The notes beneath the pieces were generated by a model, which saw only the letters and a program-made list of their open reading frames with translations, did not search any database and was not told the origin of the DNA. DNA of 24,066 nt from Bacillota bacterium (GTDB taxonomy: Bacteria > Bacillota > Clostridia > Clostridiales > Clostridiaceae), in NCBI GenBank assembly GCA_023424785.1, contig JAFADP010000118.1, positions 1 through 24,066 on the forward strand, read 5' to 3'. Both the position numbers and the translations under genes were made by a program. Below are positions 14,821 through 22,187 of the stretch, in pieces. The stretch's first letter is position 1. The number at the start of each line of letters is the position of its first letter.

Positions 14821-15762
14821 GTGGATGATTCAGTACTAGATTTACTTATGTATCTTGATGAAGGTCTTGTTAAGAATTTATCCTCATTAGTTTTAAGTGG
14901 CTATATTGAAGTAAGGACTACAAGAATTATTCAAGATAGAACTTTATCAGGTAGAGCAAATATGGAAAGTAGAGAGCATTATTTTGATGAAGATAGATGT
15001 GGAGAAGATGAAAGAACTGGATATAAAGGATCAAATGCTTCAAGTGCGGAACACCGAGAATCTACAAATAGAAATGATATGGGTCTTGAAAATAGGCAGT
15101 TTATAAGAAGAGAAGAGGAGTTAAAACGAATTTATAGTACATTTTCACTTCATAATCAACTTATAAATGAGTTAAATAGTAAAAACGTAGTAAAAGTATT
15201 TAATAATTCAACAATACATGAAGGAGACTTAAGTGAAGGAGAATATGTAAAAGTATATGGAAGGTTAACATCTGAATCTGTAAATTCCTATTTAGATTCT
15301 TTACTTACTATTTTTAAATCTTTTGGGTGTGATGCATTAGATTCACTTCTTACAACTAAAGAAGGTAATTTTTTAAATTTTACTAAGTATAATCATATGC
15401 TTACACATTTAAATGAAATATTAAATAAAAATGATACACATGATATGATATTAAGATGTGGTGATACTCCTATTGTATTAAATGTAAATTCAAACTTCTT
15501 TATGAATAATAACTCATATATTTATGACATAGTAAATTGCCCTTGTACTGTATTTGGAAAAGTAATAAATATTGTGCATGATGGACAGTGTGTTTCACTT
15601 CTTAGAAAAACAGCACAACAAGATTATTATGAACATTTATTAACAAACTGTCATCAGTGTTGTGATGTGCTACACTCTAATGGTATAAATGTACCTGAAA
15701 TACCAAGGTTGCGATGTGAAGGTATTTCATTAGTTATTTTACCAATAAGTATGTCTTTATAA
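14821..15762 (+). CDS. Protein of unknown function (possibly DUF6414-like)
   Basis: This is a 313-aa protein I cannot assign firmly. It begins with LLMYLDEGLVKNLSSLVLSGYIEVRTTR, which recalls DUF6414-type proteins. A charged low-complexity section follows (about 48-95, rich in Glu, Arg, Asn and Ser). The second half looks globular. It is rich in beta strands around VKVYGRLTSESVN, DTPIVLNVNSNFF and CTVFGKVINIV, and carries Cys in CHQCCDVLHSNG. No signal peptide or membrane helix is visible. GTG at 14821 is preceded by AAGGTGG (14810-14816); spacing is short but no better start is close. It is transcribed alone and ends in a strong terminator. Codon use resembles the neighbours. Confidence 0.7.
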   Translation: MDDSVLDLLMYLDEGLVKNLSSLVLSGYIEVRTTRIIQDRTLSGRANMESREHYFDEDRCGEDERTGYKGSNASSAEHRESTNRNDMGLENRQFIRREEELKRIYSTFSLHNQLINELNSKNVVKVFNNSTIHEGDLSEGEYVKVYGRLTSESVNSYLDSLLTIFKSFGCDALDSLLTTKEGNFLNFTKYNHMLTHLNEILNKNDTHDMILRCGDTPIVLNVNSNFFMNNNSYIYDIVNCPCTVFGKVINIVHDGQCVSLLRKTAQQDYYEHLLTNCHQCCDVLHSNGINVPEIPRLRCEGISLVILPISMSL

Positions 15763-15791
15763 TAAGAATTATATTTATCTTAAATATAAAT

Positions 15792-15840
15792 TTAATGCTC
15801 TACGTTGACTTAGACCCATCAGCGTAAAGCATTAATTTTT
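15792..15840. terminator. Intrinsic terminator between convergent genes
   Basis: TTAATGCT (15792-15799) pairs with AGCATTAA (15828-15835). The stem continues with TACGTTGA/TCAGCGTA and a 10-base loop, then TTTTT on the plus strand. It probably also serves the minus-strand radical SAM gene less efficiently. Confidence 0.85.
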
Positions 15841-15841
15841 C

Positions 15842-16501
15842 CTACTCAAAAGGTCTTACTCTTAAAGGTATACCTAAATCATTACAAATTTTTTGACATG
15901 CATTAATTTCTTTTTCACCAATACAATCAACAACTGTAAGAACTACATTAGGTATATAGTCTTTACAACTTACTGCAAATCTCTTCATTTCTTCATAAGA
16001 CTTTATTCCAAATTTACTGCGTGTTAATTTATAAAATTCATCTTCATTTGAAGCATTAAGACTTATTGAAATTGTATCTACTAATCCTTTTAAAAGTGGT
16101 GCTATTGGCTTTCCATTTACTAAGTCACCTAGACCATTAGAGTTTATTCTTATAGGCATTTTAGGGCATCTTTTTTTTATGTACTTGGCAACTTGTATTA
16201 ATTTATCTAGCCTTTCAGTAGGTTCCCCAAAACCACAGAAAATTACTTCATTATATTGTAGTAAATTAATAGCTTCAAATTCATTAATAACTTCTTCAAC
16301 AGTAGGCTCTTTCTTTAACCATAAGCTATTAGATTCTGCCATTTTCTTTGTTTGCCTTAAGCAAAAAGTACATGAGCATGGGCAAGAATTAGTTAAATTT
16401 ACATATATATTTCTTTTTATACCCCTCTCATCCATTTCTTCTAATGTTATATTTCTTAAGTTAATGTAATTACCATTATCATAAGTATATAAAATAACCA
16501 T
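15842..16501 (-). CDS. Radical SAM protein, TatD-associated type
   Basis: The 219-aa enzyme has the canonical CX3CX2C [4Fe-4S] motif at Cys40, Cys44 and Cys47 (CPCSCTFC, with an extra Cys42). FCGFGEPTE then serves as the GGEP-like SAM-binding motif near residue 90, followed by IRINSNG and ISISLNA strands of a partial TIM barrel. Short length and the phrase YVNLTNSCPCSCTFC match the TatD-linked radical SAM family, whose reaction is not established. No tatD gene is in the window. The gene follows the pdxY-like gene on the minus strand with a 15-base gap, its Shine-Dalgarno (AAGGATGG) lying between the two, so it is the second gene of an operon. Confidence 0.82.
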   Translation of the reverse strand: MVILYTYDNGNYINLRNITLEEMDERGIKRNIYVNLTNSCPCSCTFCLRQTKKMAESNSLWLKKEPTVEEVINEFEAINLLQYNEVIFCGFGEPTERLDKLIQVAKYIKKRCPKMPIRINSNGLGDLVNGKPIAPLLKGLVDTISISLNASNEDEFYKLTRSKFGIKSYEEMKRFAVSCKDYIPNVVLTVVDCIGEKEINACQKICNDLGIPLRVRPFE

Positions 16502-16516
16502 ATTAATCCCATCCTT

Positions 16517-17347
16517 TTATTTTAATTCTGTTAGAAACTCTTCAAAGCAAACTCCATAATTAGTAGGTAAATTTAATTCATTAGTAAACTTTAAGGCCTT
16601 ACTTATAAAGTCAGTAGCTTTTTCCACAGAAGCTGCAAAGTCTTCACCTTTAACTACACAAGCTGATACTATTGAAGAAAAAACATCTCCAGTACCAGAA
16701 CGATCTTCACCTATTTTCTCAACCTTTATAACTTTATGAGGTTTATTACTTTCATATATATAATTTTCTATATATCCATTTCTTTGTAACCCAGTAATAA
16801 CAATTTTACTAGGACCTTGAATAGAAAGCTTTTCACATAAAGTATATAATTCTTCATGAGTTGGAGTTTCACTTGGATAAGGCAAGTCCAATAACCTACA
16901 AAGTTCTGTAAGATTTGGAGTTAAAACATCTGCAAACTTAATTAAGTTTTGCATTTCTTTACACATTTCCTTAGTGTATGTGCAGTATAATTCACCATAG
17001 TCACCCATTACAGGATCAACTATAACTATATTGTTAGGAGTTTTAAATTTTTCTAAAAACTCTATTACAATATTAATTTGTTCCTTAGATCCTAGAAAAC
17101 CAGTACAAATTCCATCAAAGTCTAGACCAAGCTTTTCCCAGTTATTTATGTATTCTCTCATTTTTGGAGTATAGTCTTCAAAGAAAAAATTATCAAATCC
17201 AGTATGGCTAGATAATATAGCTGTTGGTAATAAGCAACACTGTACTTTAAGAGCAGATATTATAGGTAATGCTACAGCTACAGAGCATCTACCAAAGCCT
17301 GTTATATCATTTACAAGAGCTATTTTTTTGACATTAAATCCCTTCAT
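16517..17347 (-). CDS. pdxY: Pyridoxal/pyridoxamine kinase (PdxY/PdxK-like)
   Basis: The 276-aa ribokinase-superfamily enzyme should phosphorylate B6 vitamers in PLP salvage. VNDITGFGRCSVAVALP (about 13-29) is the substrate-binding start of PdxK/PdxY proteins. IVDPVMGDYGELY lies near 105-125, LTPNLTELCRLL near 140, and the anion hole and catalytic base are in RSGTGDVF with Asp221. Length fits the family. PdxY versus PdxK cannot be decided from sequence alone. AAGGAAGTG precedes the ATG. It is the first gene of a two-gene minus-strand unit with the radical SAM gene; a PLP link to that enzyme is only a guess. Confidence 0.87.
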   Translation of the reverse strand: MKGFNVKKIALVNDITGFGRCSVAVALPIISALKVQCCLLPTAILSSHTGFDNFFFEDYTPKMREYINNWEKLGLDFDGICTGFLGSKEQINIVIEFLEKFKTPNNIVIVDPVMGDYGELYCTYTKEMCKEMQNLIKFADVLTPNLTELCRLLDLPYPSETPTHEELYTLCEKLSIQGPSKIVITGLQRNGYIENYIYESNKPHKVIKVEKIGEDRSGTGDVFSSIVSACVVKGEDFAASVEKATDFISKALKFTNELNLPTNYGVCFEEFLTELK

Positions 17348-17371
17348 TTTTTCACTTCCTTTTAAGTTCTT

Positions 17372-17400
17372 ATTATAAAATAATGTAAAAGAAAAATCAA
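17372..17400 (-). promoter_or_regulatory. Sigma-A promoter of the pdxY-radical SAM operon
   Basis: On the minus strand, TTGATT (17400-17395) and TATAAT (17377-17372) are separated by exactly 17 bases. They lie 25 bases upstream of the pdxY start codon. Confidence 0.7.
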
Positions 17401-17463
17401 TTATATATAAATTTAAATACTTTAATTGGATATATGTATATTATTTTACTTTATATATTTTTA

Positions 17464-17508
17464 TTGACAAAAATGAAAATAATAATTAATATATATGTAT
17501 AATATAAT
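17464..17508 (+). promoter_or_regulatory. Probable promoter region of the T-box operon
   Basis: TTGACA is present at 17464-17469, with TAATAT at 17-base spacing (17487-17492). Two overlapping TATAAT hexamers at 17498-17508 are better -10 matches but have no good -35. Transcription starting near 17500-17515 would place the T-box Stem I at the 5' end. Confidence 0.5.
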
Positions 17509-17510
17509 AT

Positions 17511-17690
17511 ATTGCAATGAGAAGGAAAAGTAGTAATATAAGTTTTTCAGAGAGATTGTGGTTGGTGAAAACAATTATGCAAGTATTATGAAGGGAGCCT
17601 TTGAGCATAATTTATAAAGATGGGCATATGCCAAGAAGGGTGGAACCGCGGAAGTTAATTTCGTCCCTTTGTTTGGTATGGCTTTTTTTT
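17511..17690 (+). promoter_or_regulatory. T-box riboswitch upstream of the ACT/UPF0210 operon
   Basis: The hallmark AGGGTGGAACCGCG is at 17637-17650. Stem I is recognisable: AGTA near 17529-17535 for the loop E region, the distal CAGAGAG...GGTTGGTGAA block (about 17549-17570), and a specifier loop whose 3' strand reads TGAAGGGAG (17589-17597), framed by TAATA/TATTA and AAGG/CCTT. With the usual GAA-codon-A arrangement the specifier is GGG (17593-17595); a shift to GGA also gives glycine. The terminator pairs CCAAGAAGGG (17631-17640) with the TCCC...TTTGG segment (17664-17676) and ends in T8 at 17683-17690. Uncharged tRNA, probably tRNA-Gly, would switch on read-through. Glycine specificity is inferred. 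Confidence 0.93.
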
Positions 17691-17721
17691 ATATAAAAAA
17701 TATTTTTTTAGGAGTGATAGC

Positions 17722-17991
17722 ATGAAAGCAATATTAACAGTAATAGGGGAAGACAAGGTAGGAATAATTGCAGGGGTTAGTGCAGAGTTACAAAAGTTTA
17801 ATATAAATATATTAAATGTTTCTCAAACAATTATGGACAACTATTTTACAATGATGATGATGACTGATATTAAAGAAGCTAATACAAGCTTTGATGACAT
17901 AAGAGCTGCACTTTCAGCAAAAGGTCATGACTTAGGTGTTGATATTAGAATTCAAAGAGAAGATATATTTAAGTCAATGCATTCACTATAA
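17722..17991 (+). CDS. ACT-domain protein (GcvR-like, small)
   Basis: The 89-aa protein is a single ACT domain (residues 2-75: AILTVIGEDKVGIIAGVSAELQ, then NINILNVSQTIMDNYFTMMM). ACT domains usually bind amino acids. The GEDKVGIIAGV start resembles GcvR and its small Firmicute relatives, which typically precede a UPF0210 gene. With no enzymatic or DNA-binding domain attached, it is probably a ligand-sensing partner of the next gene. AGGAG lies just before the ATG, directly downstream of the T-box terminator. A 20-base gap with GGGGGGAAG leads to UPF0210, so both are under T-box control. Confidence 0.88.
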   Translation: MKAILTVIGEDKVGIIAGVSAELQKFNINILNVSQTIMDNYFTMMMMTDIKEANTSFDDIRAALSAKGHDLGVDIRIQREDIFKSMHSL

Positions 17992-18011
17992 TTTTTGGGG
18001 GGAAGTACATA

Positions 18012-19379
18012 ATGAGCTACAGCATAAATGCACAAAATGTTCTTGAGACAATAAAGATGATAGAGGAAGAAAAGTTAGATATTAGAACTATAACTATGGG
18101 TATTTCTCTATTAGATTGTATTGATTCAGATGGAGAAAAGGCAAGAGAAAAAATATATAAAAAAATAACTACTTGTGCTAAAGACTTGGTAAAAGTAGCT
18201 AATGAAATAGAAAGTGAATTTGGTATTCCAATAGTAAATAAAAGAGTATCTGTTACTCCAATTTCAATAATTGGGGGAGCTACAAATGAAGAAAACTATG
18301 TGGAATTTGCTAAAACATTAGATAAAGCTGCAGAAGAGCTTGGAATTGATTTTATTGGAGGATTCTCAGCTTTAGTACAAAAAGGATATACAAAGGGAGA
18401 TAAAATACTTATTAAGTCTATTCCAGAAGCACTAGCTAAAACAAAAAAGGTTTGTTCTTCTGTAAATGTTGGTTCATCAAGGACGGGTATAAATATGGAT
18501 GCTGTTAGAGATCTAGGATTTACTATAAAAGAAACAGCAGAACTAACAAAAGAAACTAAAGGTTTTGGATGTGCAAAATTAGTTGTATTTGCAAATGCAG
18601 TAGAAGATAATCCTTTTATGGCAGGAGCTTTTCATGGAGTAGGAGAAGCAGATGTAGTTATAAATGTTGGAGTTAGTGGACCAGGAGTTGTTCAAAGAGC
18701 TATAGAAAAAGTAAGAGGAGAATCTTTTGACATACTTGCTGAAACTATTAAGAAAACAGCATTTAAGGTTACAAGAATGGGAGAATTAGTTGCTCAAGAA
18801 GCATCTAAGAGACTTGGGGTACCATTTGGAATAATAGATTTATCTTTAGCACCAACGCCAGCAATAGGAGATTCAGTTGCACATATATTAGAAGAAATGG
18901 GCCTTGAAACAGTAGGAACTCACGGAACAACAGCAGCACTTGCTATGCTTAATGATGCAGTTAAAAAAGGTGGAGTTATGGCATGTAGTCACGTTGGAGG
19001 ATTAAGTGGTGCTTTTATACCAGTTTCTGAAGATGCAGGAATGATAGATGCAGTAATTGAAGGATCATTAAACTTAGAAAAATTAGAAGCTATGACATGT
19101 GTATGTTCAGTTGGACTTGATATGATAGCAGTTCCAGGAGAAACTCCAGCATCAACAATATCAGCAATGATAGCAGATGAAGCTGCAATAGGTGTAATTA
19201 ATAATAAAACAACAGCTGTTAGAATAATACCAGCACCAGGATGTAAAGTTGGTGACATGGTTGAATTTGGAGGATTACTAGGTACAGCACCAGTAATGAG
19301 AGTAAATCCAAACTCTTCAGAAGCATTTATTTCTAGAGGAGGAAGAATACCAGCTCCTATACATTCATTTAAAAATTAA
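18012..19379 (+). CDS. UPF0210 / DUF711 (PFL-like) family protein
   Basis: The 455-aa protein is a full-length member of UPF0210 (DUF711). ITMGISLLDCIDSDG near 27-41, SVTPISIIGG near 78-87, GFSALVQKGYTKGD and INVGVSGPGVV are typical. The fold is reported as related to pyruvate formate-lyase-like barrels, but no glycyl-radical motif is visible and no activity is established. Conserved Cys and Gly-rich segments (VCSVGLDMIAVPGETP) suggest an active site. It has no signal peptide or membrane helices. Pairing with an upstream ACT gene is common in Firmicutes. The T-box here suggests a role in amino acid metabolism, possibly glycine. Confidence 0.9.
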   Translation: MSYSINAQNVLETIKMIEEEKLDIRTITMGISLLDCIDSDGEKAREKIYKKITTCAKDLVKVANEIESEFGIPIVNKRVSVTPISIIGGATNEENYVEFAKTLDKAAEELGIDFIGGFSALVQKGYTKGDKILIKSIPEALAKTKKVCSSVNVGSSRTGINMDAVRDLGFTIKETAELTKETKGFGCAKLVVFANAVEDNPFMAGAFHGVGEADVVINVGVSGPGVVQRAIEKVRGESFDILAETIKKTAFKVTRMGELVAQEASKRLGVPFGIIDLSLAPTPAIGDSVAHILEEMGLETVGTHGTTAALAMLNDAVKKGGVMACSHVGGLSGAFIPVSEDAGMIDAVIEGSLNLEKLEAMTCVCSVGLDMIAVPGETPASTISAMIADEAAIGVINNKTTAVRIIPAPGCKVGDMVEFGGLLGTAPVMRVNPNSSEAFISRGGRIPAPIHSFKN

Positions 19380-19397
19380 TTTAATATGAAATATGGT

Positions 19398-19466
19398 AGT
19401 TCCATGCAGTTATTTTAGAAATTTTAAGTAGTTTATAATATTAATAACAGCATGGAACTTGTTTTA
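19398..19466 (+). terminator. Intrinsic terminator of the ACT/UPF0210 operon
   Basis: AGTTCCATGC (19398-19407) pairs with GCATGGAACT (19450-19459). An inner GTTATT/AATAAC continues the stem after one A-A mismatch, with a 28-base loop and then TGTTTT. Confidence 0.75.
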
Positions 19467-19486
19467 GTATTTAGATAATATACTCT

Positions 19487-19515
19487 TTGACATTTTATTG
19501 GCAATTATATAAAAT
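19487..19515 (+). promoter_or_regulatory. Sigma-A promoter of the Nudix-GNAT gene
   Basis: A perfect TTGACA (19487-19492) lies 17 bases before TAAAAT (19510-19515), with an overlapping TATAAA at 19508. The resulting 5' UTR of about 70 bases is structured. Confidence 0.7.
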
Positions 19516-19520
19516 AATAT

Positions 19521-19572
19521 AAGGAGTTGATATTAGTCAACAATATTACTTAGAAATAATATGAATATTGTT
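19521..19572 (+). promoter_or_regulatory. Structured 5' UTR with orphan Shine-Dalgarno before the Nudix-GNAT gene
   Basis: AAGGAG (19521-19526) sits 64 bases before the real start. Two overlapping, mutually exclusive hairpins are possible: GTTGA/TCAAC (19526-19530/19537-19541) and AACAATATT/AATATTGTT (19539-19547/19564-19572). Very short frames follow the Shine-Dalgarno (from TTG 19527 or ATT 19533). A leader peptide is possible but unproven. Confidence 0.35.
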
Positions 19573-19589
19573 AATAGTGGGGTGAAAAT

Positions 19590-20567
19590 ATGGAATTATG
19601 GGATATTTATGATAAATTTAGAAGTAAAAAAGGATATATACATGAGAGGGGAAAACGTTTTAAAACAGGTGAATATCATTTAGTAGTGCATGTTTGGATA
19701 ATGAATGATAAGGGTGAGTATTTAATTCAAAAAAGACAAGCTTGGAAACATGGATTTCCTAACATGTGGGAAGGATCTGCAGGAGGATCAGTAATAGCTT
19801 CGGAAAGCTCTAAAGAAGCAGCATTACGTGAGGTAAAAGAAGAAATAGGAATAGATTTAGAAGAAAATAATTTAGAGAGAATATTTAGTATAAAGTTTAA
19901 ACATGGATTTGATGACATTTGGTTTATTAAACAAAATATAGATATAAATGATGTTGTTCTTCAACATGAAGAAGTAGCAGAAGTAAAGTGGGCTAGCATA
20001 GATGAAATAAGGGAAATGTATGATAGAGGAGAGTTTATTCCTTTTAAGTATTTAGATGAACTATTTAAAATTTCTACATCGAAAATACAGCTTAAAATTG
20101 CAAAATTAGATGAAAGTGAAGAACTATTAGAGATTCAAAAACAAGTTTTTACTCCTTTATTTAATAAATATGAGGATTATGAAACAAGTCCTATATTTGA
20201 AGAATTATACAGTTTTAAAGAACGTATTAAAAATAATGATTATTATAAAATATTATATAATGATAAAATTATTGGTGGAGTAAATGTAAGAATTATAGAG
20301 TCGGGCAAAATGAAACTTCGCATAATAAACATACTTGAAGAATATCAAAATAAGAAAATTGGACAAGAAGTATTAAGACGTTTAGAAATTATGTATCCAG
20401 AAGTAGACTGCTGGGAACTTATGACTATTCTTAATGAAGAAAGAAATTGCAATTTCTATGAGAAAATGGGATATTCTCAAGTTATTAAGAAAGTAGTAAA
20501 TCCTAAGATGACTTTAGTGTTATATAAAAAAGAACATAATATTTTAAGAATAGAACCGTTAGTTTAA
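19590..20567 (+). CDS. Nudix hydrolase-GNAT acetyltransferase fusion
   Basis: The 325-aa protein has two domains. The N-terminal Nudix domain (about 1-165) carries a perfect Nudix box GX5EX7REVKEEIGI at residues 66-88, and its surroundings (VVHVWIMNDKGEYLIQKR, FPNMWEGSAGG) resemble IPP-isomerase-like Nudix proteins that hydrolyse nucleoside diphosphate derivatives. The C-terminal part (about 170-315) resembles a GNAT N-acetyltransferase, with ILEEYQNKKIGQEVLRRLE as the acetyl-CoA-binding motif A and NFYEKMGY as the closing motif. Substrates of both domains are unknown. It is cytosolic and monocistronic, read from its own promoter. GTGGGGTG precedes the ATG. Such fusions occur in Clostridium and bacilli. 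Confidence 0.87.
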   Translation: MELWDIYDKFRSKKGYIHERGKRFKTGEYHLVVHVWIMNDKGEYLIQKRQAWKHGFPNMWEGSAGGSVIASESSKEAALREVKEEIGIDLEENNLERIFSIKFKHGFDDIWFIKQNIDINDVVLQHEEVAEVKWASIDEIREMYDRGEFIPFKYLDELFKISTSKIQLKIAKLDESEELLEIQKQVFTPLFNKYEDYETSPIFEELYSFKERIKNNDYYKILYNDKIIGGVNVRIIESGKMKLRIINILEEYQNKKIGQEVLRRLEIMYPEVDCWELMTILNEERNCNFYEKMGYSQVIKKVVNPKMTLVLYKKEHNILRIEPLV

Positions 20568-20574
20568 TATAAGT

Positions 20575-20603
20575 TTGAAGTGTTTCTTAAGGTATGATAT
20601 AAT
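20575..20603 (+). promoter_or_regulatory. Sigma-A promoter of the exonuclease III gene
   Basis: TTGAAG (20575-20580), a 17-base spacer and TATAAT (20598-20603), with TG at 20595-20596 forming an extended -10. Confidence 0.8.
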
Positions 20604-20635
20604 TTTTCATAATATAAAATATGGAGGATAAATTT

Positions 20636-21391
20636 ATGACAAAACTTATTTCATGGAATGTGAATGGACTAAGAGCTGTAGTAACAAAAGGCTTTAAGGA
20701 TATATTCAATGAAATTGATGCAGATATATTTTGTTTACAAGAAACAAAGCTTCAAGAAGGACAAATAGATTTAGAGTTACCAGGATATAAAATGTATTGG
20801 AACTATGCAGAAAAAAAAGGTTATTCAGGAACAGCTATATTTACAAGAATTGAGCCTATTTCTGCAAGTTATGGAATAGGAATAGAAGAACATGATAAAG
20901 AAGGTAGAGTTATAACTTTAGAGTTTGATGAGTATTTCTTAGTAAATGTGTATACACCAAATTCTCAAACTGAACTTGCTAGACTAGATTATAGAATGAT
21001 TTGGGAAGATGAATTTAAAAATTATTTAAAGAAATTAGAAGAAAGTAAACCAGTAATTGTATGTGGGGATTTAAATGTAGCTCATAAAGAAATAGATTTA
21101 AAAAATCCAAAAACAAACAGAAAGAATGCAGGTTTTACTGATGAAGAAAGAAATAAACTAACAGAATTACTTAATTCAGGCTTCATAGATACATTTAGAT
21201 ATTTCTATCCAGATGCAGAAGGAAGATATTCTTGGTGGTCTTATAGATTTAGTGCAAGAAAGAAAAATGCAGGATGGAGAATAGATTATTTCTTAGTATC
21301 AAAAAGCTTAGAGAACAAATTAGAAAATGCTGATATTTTAAGTGAAGTTATGGGATCAGATCATTGCCCAGTAGAGCTTGTATTAAAATAG
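20636..21391 (+). CDS. exoA: Exodeoxyribonuclease III / AP endonuclease (ExoA)
   Basis: The 251-aa EEP-superfamily enzyme cuts at abasic sites and has 3'-5' exonuclease and 3'-phosphatase activity in base-excision repair. Metal-binding Asn8 is in SWNVNGLR and Glu36 in QETK. VNVYTPNS, GDLNVAH (catalytic Asp and Asn), WWSYRF...GWRIDYF and the final SDHCP Asp-His pair are all present. Length is typical of Bacillus-type ExoA. I start it at ATG 20636, not 20621, because the upstream ATG overlaps the Shine-Dalgarno GGAGG (20623-20627), which is 8 bases from 20636. Two small genes follow at 22-bp and 0-bp distances without a terminator, so they share the transcript. Confidence 0.93.
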   Translation: MTKLISWNVNGLRAVVTKGFKDIFNEIDADIFCLQETKLQEGQIDLELPGYKMYWNYAEKKGYSGTAIFTRIEPISASYGIGIEEHDKEGRVITLEFDEYFLVNVYTPNSQTELARLDYRMIWEDEFKNYLKKLEESKPVIVCGDLNVAHKEIDLKNPKTNRKNAGFTDEERNKLTELLNSGFIDTFRYFYPDAEGRYSWWSYRFSARKKNAGWRIDYFLVSKSLENKLENADILSEVMGSDHCPVELVLK

Positions 21392-21413
21392 CAGAAGGGG
21401 AGATGGTAAACTA

Positions 21414-21689
21414 ATGTCAAATTTATCCATAATTACGATAATATTAAATATAGCTCTTATAGGGTTATTTTTTGTTGAAATGGGTAATTTAAGAAAGAGT
21501 CTTAAGAGAAAGAAAAAAACAATTTTACATTTACTTGGTAGTATAGCTACAGGAATGTCATCATATTTACTTGTATGTGTATCCTTTGGTGCAGAAATAT
21601 CTAATGTTAATTTAATAAAGGGAGTAGTAATACTTGCTATAATAATGTACTTTGTATTAGTATTAGAATCTTTATTTGTGGAGAAATAG
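21414..21689 (+). CDS. Small membrane protein of unknown function
   Basis: The 91-aa protein has three predicted membrane helices: residues about 4-22 (SIITIILNIALIGLFFVEM), 39-57 (ILHLLGSIATGMSSYLLVC) and 67-87 (LIKGVVILAIIMYFVLVLE). A basic loop at 26-36 (RKSLKRKKK) separates the first two. By the positive-inside rule that loop faces the cytoplasm, putting the N-terminus outside. No family is recognised. GGGGAGATGG supplies the ribosome binding site. It lies between exoA and a 142-aa gene whose start overlaps its stop (TAGTG). Confidence 0.65.
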   Translation: MSNLSIITIILNIALIGLFFVEMGNLRKSLKRKKKTILHLLGSIATGMSSYLLVCVSFGAEISNVNLIKGVVILAIIMYFVLVLESLFVEK

Positions 21690-22117
21690 TGAGGAAAATG
21701 ATTAAGATAAAGCTTGAAAAAAATAAAAAAAGAGAACCTGTTTTTAAGCTGAGTATTAATGAAAAAAACATTGAAAAATATAAGTTTATAAGAAGAGCAT
21801 TAATGGAAGGAAAAGAATTAAAAGGAACATATAATTATGAAATTCCTATAAGATACTTTGAACCTATATTTAACAACATAAATTCAGAAGAAATACGTTT
21901 AGATAAAAGGTCTATTATGCAATATCTTGAATTTTCAGATGAGTATGAAGACAAATACTATTATATAACAGAAGCAGATGCAAGGTATATGAGAAAATGG
22001 AGAGAAGAAGGTTGCCCTAATATTTATAAAGTAACAATTGATCATGAAAATTGTATTATAAATAAGGAAATAGCTTTCAGAAAGTTAGAACCAAAATTAT
22101 CTATAGTTAATTTATAA
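21689..22117 (+). CDS. Hypothetical charged protein
   Basis: The 142-aa, Lys/Glu-rich cytosolic-type protein has no recognised domain. The start is probably GTG 21689, overlapping the upstream stop in TAGTG, with GGAG at 21680-21683. ATG 21698 is the alternative but has a cramped ribosome binding site. The centre (YNYEIPIRYFEPIFNNIN, about 49-66) and the end (ADARYMRKWREEGCPNIYKVTIDHENC) suggest an alpha/beta fold. Translational coupling to the membrane protein hints that the two act together, which is inference. Confidence 0.6.
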   Translation: MRKMIKIKLEKNKKREPVFKLSINEKNIEKYKFIRRALMEGKELKGTYNYEIPIRYFEPIFNNINSEEIRLDKRSIMQYLEFSDEYEDKYYYITEADARYMRKWREEGCPNIYKVTIDHENCIINKEIAFRKLEPKLSIVNL

Positions 22118-22128
22118 TATTACATAAT

Positions 22129-22158
22129 AAGGACTTGTTGAAATAACAAGTCCTTTTT
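22129..22158 (+). terminator. Intrinsic terminator of the exoA operon
   Basis: A perfect 11-bp stem (22129-22139 with 22145-22155), a GAAAT loop and a TTTTT tail. It separates this operon from the second copy of the 127-bp element. Confidence 0.9.
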
Positions 22159-22187
22159 GATAGGATAAATTATAAGGCACATAAAAC

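Noticed and set aside
16179..16469. 96-aa plus-strand frame opposite the radical SAM gene
   Set aside because: It covers the CX3CX2C and GEP motif region of the radical SAM gene and shows no family features of its own.
20621..20635. Upstream ATG start for ExoA
   Set aside because: It overlaps the GGAGG Shine-Dalgarno that serves ATG 20636, and ExoA proteins begin directly before the SWNVNGLR strand.
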